This document shows positions 9,324 through 17,995 of a DNA stretch of 64,000 nucleotides, one piece after another (position 1 is the first letter of the stretch; every line of letters begins with the position of its first letter). The position numbers and the translations under genes are program-made. Below the pieces are notes generated by a model. The model worked only from the letters and a program-made list of their open reading frames with translations, was not told the origin of the DNA and did no database searches. The stretch comes from Oscillospiraceae bacterium (GTDB lineage Bacteria; Bacillota; Clostridia; Oscillospirales; Oscillospiraceae), in contig JAJBUU010000011.1 in assembly GCA_020860205.1 (NCBI GenBank), forward strand, positions 1 through 64,000, in the 5' to 3' direction.

Positions 9324-11195
9324 TTATGCACCGCAGAGCGCCTCCCATTCGGCATAGAGCGCATCCAGCGCCTCCTGCAGGGCGGTCTGCTGCGGCTCCA
9401 ACTCCAGCAGCTTCTGGTAGTCGCTGGCAAATTCCTCCGCCTGCCGGTTCAGCTCCGCAAGGCACGCCTCCTGCCGCTCGATTTCCTTTTCCAGCCTGGA
9501 AATCTGCTTTTCCGGACTGACTTTTGCGGTTTTTCTGGTGGCTTTCGGCGGCTTTGCAGGCTCCGCGCGGCGCGGTTCCTGCGTCTGCTGGGCGCGCTGC
9601 CGTGCCTGATAGTCCCGGAACTGGCTGAAGCTGCCGCGAAAGTCCGTCAGTTCGCCGTTTTCAAGGTACCATATCCGGCCTGCAAAGCGCTCGATGAACC
9701 AGCGGTCGTGGCTGACAAAGAGCAGCGCCCCGCCATAATCCGCCACCGCGTCCTCGATCCATTCGCGGGAGGCGATGTCCAGATGGTTGGTCGGCTCGTC
9801 CAGGATCAAAAAGTTGATGTCGTGCCGCATCAGCATACAGAGCCGCAGACGGCTCAGTTCTCCGCCGGAGAGCGCGGAAACCGGCTTGAACACATCCTCG
9901 CCGGTGAATTGAAAGCGCGCCAGCCGATCCCGCGCCTGTTGCGGCTGGCAGTTTTCCTCATAAATCATCGTGTCGTAAAGCGTGCGCTCCGGATGCTCAA
10001 AGCGGATGATCTGCGGCAGATAAGCGGTCTTGACGGAGGGGCCAAAGCGCAGATGCCCCGCGTCCGGCAAAACCTCCTGCATCAGGATCTTCAGCAGCGT
10101 GGATTTGCCCGCGCCGTTGTCGCCCAGCAGCGCGATGCGGTCGCCGCCCTCAATCAGCAGCGAAAGGTCGCGGAACAGCGTCCGTTCCCCGAACGATTTG
10201 CCCACGCCATCCAGCAGAAGCACCTCGTCTCCGAAAAAGTCCCGCTGCAAAAACTTCACATCCAGCTTTTTCTGCACGCCGGGCTTTTCCACCCGCTCCA
10301 TACGGCTGATGCGCTTTTCGATGGAAAAGGCGCGCTTGTGCAGCAGCTCCGTACCGTGCTCGTGCATTTTCCGCGCCGTTTCGCTCAGGCGCGCGGCCTC
10401 AGCCGCCTCCTTTTCATAGCGCCGCTGCTGTTCCAGCAGCCGCCGGGCGCGCTCCTCCACATAAAAGCTGTAGTTCCCGGCGTAAAACTCCGCCTTTCCG
10501 TCCCGTATTTCGATGCAGCGCTGTGCGATGGTGTCCAGAAACCAGCGGTCATGCGAAACCGCCAGCACCGTGCCGCGAAAATGCAGCACATAGTCCTCCA
10601 GCCATTCCGTCGCGCGCAGGTCCAGATGGTTGGTCGGTTCGTCGAGCAGGAGGATGTCCGTGTCCTCCAGGATCAGCCGCGCCAGGTTCACGCGCGTCTT
10701 TTCCCCGCCGGAGAGCAGGTCAAAGCGCCGCTCCCGCATCTCCTGCGGGATGCCAAGTCCGTTTGCCACGCGGTTGCGCGCCACGTCCGTATCCCAGCCG
10801 CCCAGCCGCTCAAACTCGGCGCTCAGACGGTCATATTCGCGCAGCACTGCGTCGGAGGCGTCCTGCGCCATCTGCTCCGTCAGCTCCTCCATGCGTGCGG
10901 AGATTCCATCCAGGAACCGGTGCGCAGTTTTCAGCACATCCTCCACCGTGTAGCCGTCCGGGTAGACGGGGATCTGCGAAATCAGCCCCAGCCGCTTTCC
11001 GTTCGCAATAATGGCCTCACCATCGTCCGGCGCGCACGCGCCGGAGAGAATGCGCAGCAGTGTGGTCTTTCCGCAGCCGTTGCGCCCCAAAATGCCGATG
11101 TGTTCCCCGGCCTGAATGTCAAACGACAGGCCGCGCAGAATATCCTCGCCGCCATCATATGCCTTTGTCAGATTTTGTATGGAAATATCGATCAT
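9324..11195 (-). CDS. ABC-F family ATPase
   Basis: A 623-residue soluble protein with two ABC cassettes and no membrane domain. Walker A motifs are GRNGCGKTT and GDNGAGKST, and both Walker B regions read LDEPTNHLD, the ABC-F hallmark. A charged linker joins the cassettes, and a C-terminal coiled coil of about 90 residues follows. ABC-F proteins act on ribosomes as translation factors or give antibiotic resistance by target protection; which applies cannot be told. The ATG at 11195 is preferred because AGAGGA lies just upstream and residues before it do not fit the family. It begins 10 bp after the transpeptidase gene. Confidence 0.93.
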   Translation of the reverse strand: MIDISIQNLTKAYDGGEDILRGLSFDIQAGEHIGILGRNGCGKTTLLRILSGACAPDDGEAIIANGKRLGLISQIPVYPDGYTVEDVLKTAHRFLDGISARMEELTEQMAQDASDAVLREYDRLSAEFERLGGWDTDVARNRVANGLGIPQEMRERRFDLLSGGEKTRVNLARLILEDTDILLLDEPTNHLDLRATEWLEDYVLHFRGTVLAVSHDRWFLDTIAQRCIEIRDGKAEFYAGNYSFYVEERARRLLEQQRRYEKEAAEAARLSETARKMHEHGTELLHKRAFSIEKRISRMERVEKPGVQKKLDVKFLQRDFFGDEVLLLDGVGKSFGERTLFRDLSLLIEGGDRIALLGDNGAGKSTLLKILMQEVLPDAGHLRFGPSVKTAYLPQIIRFEHPERTLYDTMIYEENCQPQQARDRLARFQFTGEDVFKPVSALSGGELSRLRLCMLMRHDINFLILDEPTNHLDIASREWIEDAVADYGGALLFVSHDRWFIERFAGRIWYLENGELTDFRGSFSQFRDYQARQRAQQTQEPRRAEPAKPPKATRKTAKVSPEKQISRLEKEIERQEACLAELNRQAEEFASDYQKLLELEPQQTALQEALDALYAEWEALCGA

Positions 11196-11205
11196 ATCTA
11201 TCCTC

Positions 11206-12516
11206 TTATCCCGCAACGGCAGCCTGAAGCACCGCGTTCGCCACAGGCCCGGCGTTGGAAAGGCCGCCGCCCCCGTGTTCCACGACCACGACAAAGGCAT
11301 AGGGATGCTCTGTGTCATCCAGAAAACCGGCAAACCATGCATGGCTGCTGCCATCGCCCACCTCAGCGGTGCCGGATTTGGCGCAGAGCGTCAGTCCCGG
11401 AAACCTGTCCGTACCGTAGGCATAGACCACATTATAATTCATCATGGACCTGAGCTTGTCCGCCGTATCCGCAGAGAGCAGACGGTCACCGCCGCCGCCC
11501 TCGCCGGAGAGCAGGCTCTGTCCCGCCGCAACGCCGCCGTTTGCGATGGCGGAAACATAACGCAGGAATGTGACGGGGCAAACCAGGTCCGTGGACTGTC
11601 CAATGCCCGACCATGCCAGCTCCGCGCTGCCGTCCGCCGCCGCCTCAAAGCTCCCTGCGGCGGTGGCAATGCCGTTGATGGACTGCGATTCCGTCAGGCC
11701 GAAGCGCGCGGCGTATGCTTCCAGCGTCCCGCCGCCCAGCTCCAGACTCAGCTCCGCAAACGCGCAGTTGCAGGAGTTGGCAAGCGCCTGTTCAATGGTC
11801 TGCGCCCCATGTACGCCGGAGCAGGTGATGGTATTCCCGTCCACTTCGGTGCTGCCGGTGCAGACAAAGCTGCGCGCATAAAGGTCGTCGATGTTCTCCA
11901 GCGCGGCGGCCAGCGTCACCAGTTTAAAAACGCTGCCGGGCGCGTAAGCGGCGCTGAGCGCGCGGTTCAGATATACCCCGTCATAGTAGCTGTTGTCCGC
12001 ATCAAAGCCAACGAGCGGGTCATAGCTGGGGGAGGAAACCATGCAGAGGAGTTCGCCCGTCGTATAGTCGCAGAGCAGTACCGCGCCGCTGCGCCCGGCC
12101 AGCGCCTCATAAGCGACGCGGTTGAGGCGCTCGTCGATGGACAGCGTTACCGTGCCGCCCGTGCCGGAAACGCCGCCCACGACGCTATAACCCGCAAGGC
12201 GATTTGCAAACGCGGTGAGCGCGCCGGTGCCGATGTTGCCGCCCGTATCTCCGACAGCGTGCAGACAGGCGATGCGCGTGGCAGCGTCCGCTGCATAAGT
12301 GCGCGCGCCGTCCGCGCTCCCGGCCAGCTCCACGCCGTTCCGATCCGTCACGGTCCCGATGGTAAGCGCGCCGCCGCTGTAAATATGCTGGTTGGCGGAA
12401 AAGCTGACCCACTGGTCATGCTCGTTTGCAAACCGGCAGACGTAGACGCACATTCCCAGCGCCACAGCCAGCGCGATCACCAGCGCCGCCCATGCGCGGC
12501 GTTTGACTTTTTTCAT
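11206..12516 (-). CDS. Penicillin-binding transpeptidase, class B-like, short form
   Basis: A 436-residue peptidoglycan D,D-transpeptidase with one N-terminal membrane segment (about residues 9-27) and a transpeptidase domain carrying all three active-site motifs: S195-V-F-K, S248-C-N and K380-S-G. The region before the catalytic domain is short, as in PbpA-type partners of RodA/FtsW rather than long FtsI/PBP2 proteins. It overlaps the upstream FHA-RodA gene by 4 bp, the usual pairing of a SEDS glycosyltransferase with its cognate transpeptidase. It acts outside the membrane, in elongation, division or sporulation; which is not decidable. Confidence 0.9.
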   Translation of the reverse strand: MKKVKRRAWAALVIALAVALGMCVYVCRFANEHDQWVSFSANQHIYSGGALTIGTVTDRNGVELAGSADGARTYAADAATRIACLHAVGDTGGNIGTGALTAFANRLAGYSVVGGVSGTGGTVTLSIDERLNRVAYEALAGRSGAVLLCDYTTGELLCMVSSPSYDPLVGFDADNSYYDGVYLNRALSAAYAPGSVFKLVTLAAALENIDDLYARSFVCTGSTEVDGNTITCSGVHGAQTIEQALANSCNCAFAELSLELGGGTLEAYAARFGLTESQSINGIATAAGSFEAAADGSAELAWSGIGQSTDLVCPVTFLRYVSAIANGGVAAGQSLLSGEGGGGDRLLSADTADKLRSMMNYNVVYAYGTDRFPGLTLCAKSGTAEVGDGSSHAWFAGFLDDTEHPYAFVVVVEHGGGGLSNAGPVANAVLQAAVAG

Positions 12517-14213
12517 GCGTCCGCCTCCCCGTCAATGTGCCGCCGGCTGAACAGCCGGACGGAAAAGCTGGCGTTCTGCCGCGTGTCCGCAGCCTTGATA
12601 AACGCCAGAAGCGCCCAGCAGGAGATCAGGCTGCTGCCGCCGCGTGAAACGAAGGGGAACGTCACGCCGGTAAACGGCAGCACATCGGTGCTGCCCAGCA
12701 CGTTCAGCGCAAGCTGCGCCACCAGGATCACGGCGGCGGCGCAGGCGGCGATGACATAATAGGCGCTGCGCCCGCGCGCGGCAGCACGCACGGCAAAAAA
12801 TGTGATGCCCAAAATCGCGGCGACAGCGCAGAGCGCGACGATCAGCCCCAGCTCCTCGCTGAGCAGGCAGAACACAAGGTCGGTGTCCGCCGCGAAAATA
12901 TCATGCAGCCAGCCGCTTCCGGCTCCCACGCCGGTCAGGCCGCCGCTGGCGGCGGCGGAGAGCGCGCGCGTCTGCTGCCAGCCGGTATTGTATGGGTCCT
13001 CCCAGATGTGACCCCACGCGGCAAAGCGCGTTGCGATATAGGGCTTTACCGTCAGCACCAGCAGTCCGGCGAGCGCCGCCCCCGCGACGGCGAGGAACAC
13101 CGTGGCAAAGCTGCCGGAGCGCATAAAGGAGATAACAAGGAAGGTGACGAAAAAAATCAGCGCCGTGCCAAAATCGCCCATCAGCGCAAGCGCGCCGACG
13201 CAGACGGCGGAAAAAGCGATGAAGAGAAACAGGTTGCGCCGCCGGAACAGCCTGTCCAGCGTTGCAGCGCCCACATAGACATAGGCGATTTTGACAAATT
13301 CGGACGGCTGCAGGGATACGCCGCCGATGCTCAGCCAGTTTGTTGCGCCATATGTGGTGTCGCCCGCAATGGCGTTCAGCAGCAGAAGCCCGACCGCGCC
13401 AAGCGTCACGAGCCAGCGGAGCGCCTTGACACGGCGCAGGTCGCGCAGCCACAGTCCCAGCAGCAGGAAGAGCAGCAGCCCCGCGAGCAGCAGAAGCACC
13501 TGCTTTAACATTTCGTCCGGCGCGGAGGACGCGGTAACGGCCACGCCCAGTGTGCAGAGGAAAAAGGCCAGCGTTTCCACCTCAAAACCGCGCCGGTCTA
13601 TGGCGCGCATCAGCAGGAAAAAGCTCCATTGCAGCAGGACAATAAAGGCAAAGCCCAGCACGGCGTTTCGCTGCGCGTCGCCGGTGTAGTTTTCCGCGTA
13701 TTCCAGCGCAAGCAGCACCTGAAAGATGGTCAGCAGCAGCAGCGTAACGCCCTGGCTGATATTCATGCCCGGCATACTGCGCCGCAGCTCCGTTTCCGCG
13801 CGCTCATCCTCGCTGAGCGCACGAAAGGTCATATCCGTATCTGCAAATGTCAGCCTGTCCCCGTCGCAGACGGCAAGACCGGCGCCATCATCGTGCAGCG
13901 CACCGTTTGCGGTCGCGCCGCCGGAGAGGTCATAGAGCGTCCATGCACCGTCATCCGAGCGGAGCAGCGCGGCGTGGGTGGGCTTCACATCGCCCGAAGC
14001 CAGTACCACATCGCAGCTCTTTGCGCGGCCGATGATGCATTCCCAGTGCCGCAGCTCCGCGCGCGTGCCGTCGCGGCCTTCCAGGAACGCCCAAAGCTCC
14101 GGCTCGTATTTTTCCCGAAGCATACTGCGGACGCAGCGCAGCAGCAGCCAGACCGCCAGCACAGGCAGCGCCCATTTTGCGGCGGCAAGCGTATAAGCGG
14201 TCAGCGCATCCAT
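12513..14213 (-). CDS. FtsW/RodA/SpoVE-family protein with N-terminal FHA domain
   Basis: A 566-residue protein. A membrane segment (about 8-27) precedes an FHA domain (about 58-130) with IIGRAKSCD, PTHA and TANG, the residues that read phosphothreonine. About ten membrane segments of the SEDS glycosyltransferase family follow, including GATNWLSIGGVSLQPSEF and LPFTGVTFPFVSRGG. SEDS proteins polymerise lipid II glycan strands. The FHA domain suggests control by a Ser/Thr kinase, none of which is encoded here. The start at 14213 has GAGAGGAG upstream; a longer in-frame start at 14279 has no such support. Confidence 0.93.
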   Translation of the reverse strand: MDALTAYTLAAAKWALPVLAVWLLLRCVRSMLREKYEPELWAFLEGRDGTRAELRHWECIIGRAKSCDVVLASGDVKPTHAALLRSDDGAWTLYDLSGGATANGALHDDGAGLAVCDGDRLTFADTDMTFRALSEDERAETELRRSMPGMNISQGVTLLLLTIFQVLLALEYAENYTGDAQRNAVLGFAFIVLLQWSFFLLMRAIDRRGFEVETLAFFLCTLGVAVTASSAPDEMLKQVLLLLAGLLLFLLLGLWLRDLRRVKALRWLVTLGAVGLLLLNAIAGDTTYGATNWLSIGGVSLQPSEFVKIAYVYVGAATLDRLFRRRNLFLFIAFSAVCVGALALMGDFGTALIFFVTFLVISFMRSGSFATVFLAVAGAALAGLLVLTVKPYIATRFAAWGHIWEDPYNTGWQQTRALSAAASGGLTGVGAGSGWLHDIFAADTDLVFCLLSEELGLIVALCAVAAILGITFFAVRAAARGRSAYYVIAACAAAVILVAQLALNVLGSTDVLPFTGVTFPFVSRGGSSLISCWALLAFIKAADTRQNASFSVRLFSRRHIDGEADA

Positions 14214-14326
14214 TTCCGCATTCTCCTCTCGTTGCATGGTTTCCGTTCGCGCAACCACGGCCATTGTTCCGCCAGCCACGATGGTCTCTTTCTGCGGCGT
14301 CGTCTTGGCGCGATATTACAGACGAT

Positions 14327-14355
14327 ACTATATCAGAATTGCATCAAAAATACAA
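14327..14355 (-). promoter_or_regulatory. Possible promoter for the FHA-RodA operon
   Basis: On the minus strand TTGTAT (14350-14355) and TATAGT (14327-14332) have a 17-bp spacer, about 115 bp before the FHA-RodA start. The -35 match is moderate. Confidence 0.45.
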
Positions 14356-14481
14356 ACAAAATCCGTGCCACGCCGGAGCGTCGGCATCCGCTCAGTGCGC
14401 AGGAGGTTTCCGCTTCTGCCAATTTATGCAGCGCTGCCTTAAAAAAACGCTCCCGCCCTGTGCGGAGCATGGAAATTTTTC

Positions 14482-14510
14482 TTGACAAGCCCCGCAGGCG
14501 GTGCTATAAT
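14482..14510 (+). promoter_or_regulatory. Promoter of the manganese riboswitch transcript
   Basis: TTGACA (14482-14487) and TATAAT (14505-14510) with a 17-bp spacer, a full consensus SigA promoter about 25 bp before the riboswitch. Confidence 0.9.
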
Positions 14511-14533
14511 TTTACTATAATTTTATAATGTCT

Positions 14534-14662
14534 GAGGGAGTAGTGGCGTTTTTTTGCGCGGCAAGTCAACATACCGGCTCATGATTTGAGTCTGGCTTGC
14601 CTTAATAAACAAGACTCAGCGGGTACTGCGCGGCGCGACGCCTGAGGACTCTGCTCTCTTTC
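14534..14662 (+). promoter_or_regulatory. yybP-ykoY (manganese-sensing) riboswitch
   Basis: The leader opens with GAGGGAGTAG, the class signature, and a closing helix pairs 14534-14540 with CTCTTTC at 14656-14662. Inside are two helical arms: GGCAAG/CTTGCC around a CCGGCTC...GAGTCTGG stem, and ACTCAG/CTGAG around a GC-rich hairpin. A terminator and a Gdt1-family manganese exporter follow, the classic regulon. In this class Mn2+ binding normally favours read-through. Identification rests on motif, fold and context; no covariance model was run. Confidence 0.82.
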
Positions 14663-14675
14663 CGGAATCTGTTTC

Positions 14676-14719
14676 ACTCAGGTACAGCGTATCCGCTGTA
14701 CCTGAGTTCTTTATTTTTT
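14676..14719 (+). terminator. Intrinsic terminator of the riboswitch expression platform
   Basis: A perfect 14-bp stem (ACTCAGGTACAGCG pairing with its complement) and a TATC loop are followed by a T-rich run, immediately before the Shine-Dalgarno sequence. It presumably stops transcription when manganese is low. Confidence 0.9.
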
Positions 14720-14736
14720 GAAGGAGGGCTTTTTCC

Positions 14737-15399
14737 ATGCTCCTGTTTTTCCAGATTCTGCTGACCATGTTCATCGCGGAGATGGGCGACAAAACCCAGC
14801 TCCTGATGGTGGCGATGACCTCTCGATACCGGCTGCGGGACATCATCATCGGCTCGCTGCTCTCTATCCTTGCGTTGAACGCGCTGGCTGTGGCGTTTGG
14901 CGCGCTCATCAGCGCGCTGATCCCGACATGGCTCATCAAATTCATCGCGGGGCTGGCGTTTTTTTACTTTGCATGGTCCTCTCTGGGCGGCAAGGAGGAC
15001 GAGGAGGCGCACAATGAGAAACAAACGCGCCATCCGATTCTTGCGGTATTCGCCACCTTTTTCCTTGCGGAGCTGGGCGACAAGACCCAGCTCACCGCCA
15101 TCGCATTTGCCGCAAACAATGGCCTGCAAAACGCGCTGGTCGTCTGGGCAGCCTGCTCCATCGGCCTGTTCGCCGCCGACGTGGTCGGAATGCTGGCCGG
15201 TTATCTGCTGAAGGAAAAGCTGCCGGACAGCCTGATGAACAAAATAACGCTATGTATTTTCGCGCTCTGCGGCTTTTTCACCGTGGCAGAAGGCGCCGGG
15301 CTGCTGTTGGACGGCAGCGCGCTGCGCTGGGCGGTTGCCGGTATTGCTGCCGCCGCGTTCGTCTGCCTGTGTTTCCTGACCCGAAAGAAGCGGACATAA
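14737..15399 (+). CDS. Gdt1/TMEM165 (UPF0016) family manganese exporter
   Basis: A 220-residue membrane protein of six predicted segments in two homologous halves. Each half carries the family's cation motif (EMGDKTQ near residue 15 and ELGDKTQ near 110), with a charged cytoplasmic loop between. Bacterial members export Mn2+ and protect against manganese excess. AAGGAGG lies 9 nt before the ATG. The riboswitch and terminator upstream strongly support manganese as the substrate. Confidence 0.92.
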   Translation: MLLFFQILLTMFIAEMGDKTQLLMVAMTSRYRLRDIIIGSLLSILALNALAVAFGALISALIPTWLIKFIAGLAFFYFAWSSLGGKEDEEAHNEKQTRHPILAVFATFFLAELGDKTQLTAIAFAANNGLQNALVVWAACSIGLFAADVVGMLAGYLLKEKLPDSLMNKITLCIFALCGFFTVAEGAGLLLDGSALRWAVAGIAAAAFVCLCFLTRKKRT

Positions 15400-15454
15400 A
15401 ACGGTCAGGGAACGCCGCCACAGGGAAACCACCAGCCCGCACGGGCAAAGTGAT

Positions 15455-15488
15455 CCCCTCTGCCTGTTCCATGGAACAGACAGAGGGG
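15455..15488. terminator. Strong hairpin between convergent genes
   Basis: A 34-nt near-perfect palindrome: CCCCTCTG/CAGAGGGG outer and CTGTTCC/GGAACAG inner arms with one mismatch and almost no loop. It lies between the exporter gene and the leftward small gene, where a bidirectional terminator would be expected, but neither strand has a good T-run. Terminator function is tentative. Confidence 0.4.
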
Positions 15489-15503
15489 ACGTTTCGCATG
15501 AAG

Positions 15504-15757
15504 TCAGCGGAGGCAGATATATACCGCCATAAATACTTTTGCCTCCCCTGTTTTTTTCCTGACTTCGATCACCGCAGAAATCAGCCCCGGCAAAGCAATG
15601 GCTGAAAATACAATGATAATGCTCAATCTTCTCCGTACACGCTGCCGAGAACAACACTTGCTCTGCCGGAGGTCGTGGCGGCGCAGGCGATCACCCAACC
15701 GATTGCGCCAATAACTCCCGCTAAAAAGACAGCGCAGCTTAAAACGGGTTTCTTCAT
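15504..15757 (-). pseudogene. Small membrane protein gene, apparently frameshifted
   Basis: AAGGAGAG precedes an ATG at 15757 opening a 44-residue frame (MKKPVLSCAVFLAG...) with one hydrophobic segment, ending at a TGA at 15623. A -1 frame directly across that stop continues with a second hydrophobic segment (LSIIIVFSAIALPGLISAV) and a basic tail to 15504. Together they would make a two-segment membrane protein of about 80 residues. A frameshift mutation is the simplest reading. The 44-residue protein may instead be complete. The family is not recognised. Confidence 0.45.
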
Positions 15758-15999
15758 ATGGACCTCTCCTTGTCTGTTTCTTTTTCTATAGAGACGCAAA
15801 AGACCTCCAAACGTTCCCGCTGTTTTTTCCACTGTACCATATCTTCGCCCCTTTTGCAGGGCCGAGACAACAGCAGCTGCTGACGGCACGGGAGGAAACG
15901 CTCCTGCGAGAGCGAGCGGGTCTCGCTTCCGCAGCGACGAAACCCGGCCCGTCAACGACACCCCCCAAGTCCGCCCCCACCAGGGATCTCTGAAAAGGA

Positions 16000-17043
16000 T
16001 CACCCGTCCCGAAAGGCGCGGAACGCGGTGGGCAGCGCGGCGCGCTCCTGCAACTCCGCGTCACGGAACCAGACAAAAGCCTCCGGCATTTCCCGACAGA
16101 GGAAATAATAGCAGCACATCTCCCACTCCACATGAGTGAAAATGTGGGTGCGGCGCCGCTCCCGCAGCAGCTCCGCCGGGGATACGCCCCACGCCGCCGC
16201 CTGTGCCGCAGCTTCCTCCGGCGCAAGCGCGCCCGGCACATTGGGGAACTCCCAAAGTCCGCCCAGCAGCCCGGTTTCCGGGCGCTTCCGGAGCGCGACA
16301 AACGACCCGCAGCGAAAATGGAACACAGTCATTTTCTCGCGCCGCCGCGCCGGTTTCGCAGCCTTGACCGGCAGCGTCCGCCAGCCTCCGTCCCGACTGG
16401 CGCAAAACGCCGATGCAGGACAAGCCGCGCAATCCGGCGCGCCGTTCGGCAGGCAGACAAGCGCCCCAAGCTCCATCAGCGATTGCGTAAACGCGCCGCA
16501 CGCGCCCGCGGGATAGACCGCCGCCAGCGCCGCGCGGACATCCGCCTTTGTTCCGGCATCGCTGATGGAGCGGTCGTCTCCGGTCAGGCGGGCGGTCACA
16601 CGCAGCACATTGCCGTCCACCGCCGGAGCAGGCTGCTCAAAGCAGATGGACGCGATGGCGCCGGCCGTATAATCTCCGACGCCCTTGAGCGCACGGATGG
16701 CAGCATAATCGGACGGAAAAACGCCGCCATGCTCGTTCATGATCTGCCGCGCCGCAGCCTGCAGATTGCGCGCGCGGGAATAGTAACCCAGTCCCTCCCA
16801 GAGCTTGGAAACGCGCTCCCAGTCCGCGGAGGCCAGACGAGCAATGTCCGGTATCTCACGCAAAAAGCGAAGATAATAGCGTTTCACGGCCTCCACGCGC
16901 GTCTGTTGCAGCATGATCTCTGAAAGCCAGACATGATAGGGCTCCCGGTCATGCCGCCACGGCAAATCCCGCGCATTCTCCCGGAACCACGGCAAAAGCG
17001 CCTCCGGCAGCCGCCGAAGCCGCTGTGCGCCATCCTGTTCCAT
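16000..17043 (-). CDS. mutY: A/G-specific adenine DNA glycosylase
   Basis: A 347-residue base-excision repair enzyme removing adenine mispaired with 8-oxoguanine. It shows the catalytic Glu in LSEIMLQQTR, the helix-hairpin-helix LKGVGDYTAGAI, the catalytic Asp in VDGNVLRV and a four-cysteine iron-sulfur cluster loop (CLPNGAPDC..C.....C). A C-terminal NUDIX-like domain recognises 8-oxoG. The start at 17043 is preferred because AAGGAGG is 10 nt upstream; the ATG at 17052 almost touches that site. It follows whiA after 40 bp. Confidence 0.94.
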   Translation of the reverse strand: MEQDGAQRLRRLPEALLPWFRENARDLPWRHDREPYHVWLSEIMLQQTRVEAVKRYYLRFLREIPDIARLASADWERVSKLWEGLGYYSRARNLQAAARQIMNEHGGVFPSDYAAIRALKGVGDYTAGAIASICFEQPAPAVDGNVLRVTARLTGDDRSISDAGTKADVRAALAAVYPAGACGAFTQSLMELGALVCLPNGAPDCAACPASAFCASRDGGWRTLPVKAAKPARRREKMTVFHFRCGSFVALRKRPETGLLGGLWEFPNVPGALAPEEAAAQAAAWGVSPAELLRERRRTHIFTHVEWEMCCYYFLCREMPEAFVWFRDAELQERAALPTAFRAFRDG

Positions 17044-17083
17044 CCGTTCCATCCCTCCTTTTCCGAACCCGTGCGCAGCGCCG

Positions 17084-17995
17084 TTAGTCCTGCGCCGCGT
17101 CAGCTTTATACGCCATCAGCTTCCGCATACGGTGATTGATGCCGCTCTTGCTCATACCACCCGGCGAGAGCAGCGCCAGATCGGCCAGGCTGGCCTCCGG
17201 GTTTGCGATGCGCAGCAGCGCAACCTCGCGCAAATCCTCCGGCAGATTTTCCAGTCCGGTTTCGCGCTCGATTTTGCGGATCTGTTCCAGCTGCGCCTGC
17301 GCCGCAGAAACGATTTTGTCCGCATTCGCGCTGTCGCAGTTGACGCGGCGGTTGACCGCGTTGCGCATATCCTTCTCCACCCTTGCGGACATGATCTCCA
17401 TCGCGGCGTTCGGCGCGCCAATCAGCGTGAAGAAGTCCTCGATTGCCTCGGACTGCTTGAAATAAATCACATAATGCCCCGCGCGCATGGTATCCTTTGG
17501 GGAGAACCCCAGCTCCAACAGGATGGAGAACATCTCACCGGAAACATTCTTGTGATCTGTGACCAGCTCCAGATGGTAGCCTTTTTCCGGGTCGGTAATG
17601 CTGCCGCCCGCCAGATAAGCGCCGCGCAGGAAGGACACGCGGCAGCAATCCTCCTCCAGCATTCCCAGATTGATATGATGCGCGACCGTCGCGGCAGCGT
17701 CATAGCCATAGCGGGCAAAAACCGTGCGGATCTTCTCCGCGTCCTGCATGAAAAATACCGTCTTGCTCCCCGTGTTTGCGCTGACCGCGTCAAAGCCGGA
17801 ATCTGCGCCGAAGGCGCGTTTCCAAAGGCGCGGCAGGCGCTGGGCAAAGTCCGGGCTGGCCGTAATAATTTTGATTTCCTTTGCGGAAAATGTGTTGGCA
17901 TAGAGCAGCACGCCGTAAGCCTCCGCCGCCGCGCAGCAGGCGCGGTTCAGCCCGGTGCGGCACAGCTCCGCCTTGACCCGTGCGGAAAACGTCAC
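17084..17995 (-). CDS. whiA: WhiA-family DNA-binding protein
   Basis: A 303-residue protein with an N-terminal LAGLIDADG homing-endonuclease-like domain (FLRGAYLAGGSITDPEKGYHLE) and a C-terminal helix-turn-helix (LADLALLSPGGMSKSGINHRMRKL). In actinomycetes WhiA controls sporulation septation; in Firmicutes it is a nucleoid-associated protein affecting division. It overlaps the rapZ stop by 4 bp, the standard Firmicutes order. Confidence 0.95.
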   Translation of the reverse strand: MTFSARVKAELCRTGLNRACCAAAEAYGVLLYANTFSAKEIKIITASPDFAQRLPRLWKRAFGADSGFDAVSANTGSKTVFFMQDAEKIRTVFARYGYDAAATVAHHINLGMLEEDCCRVSFLRGAYLAGGSITDPEKGYHLELVTDHKNVSGEMFSILLELGFSPKDTMRAGHYVIYFKQSEAIEDFFTLIGAPNAAMEIMSARVEKDMRNAVNRRVNCDSANADKIVSAAQAQLEQIRKIERETGLENLPEDLREVALLRIANPEASLADLALLSPGGMSKSGINHRMRKLMAYKADAAQD

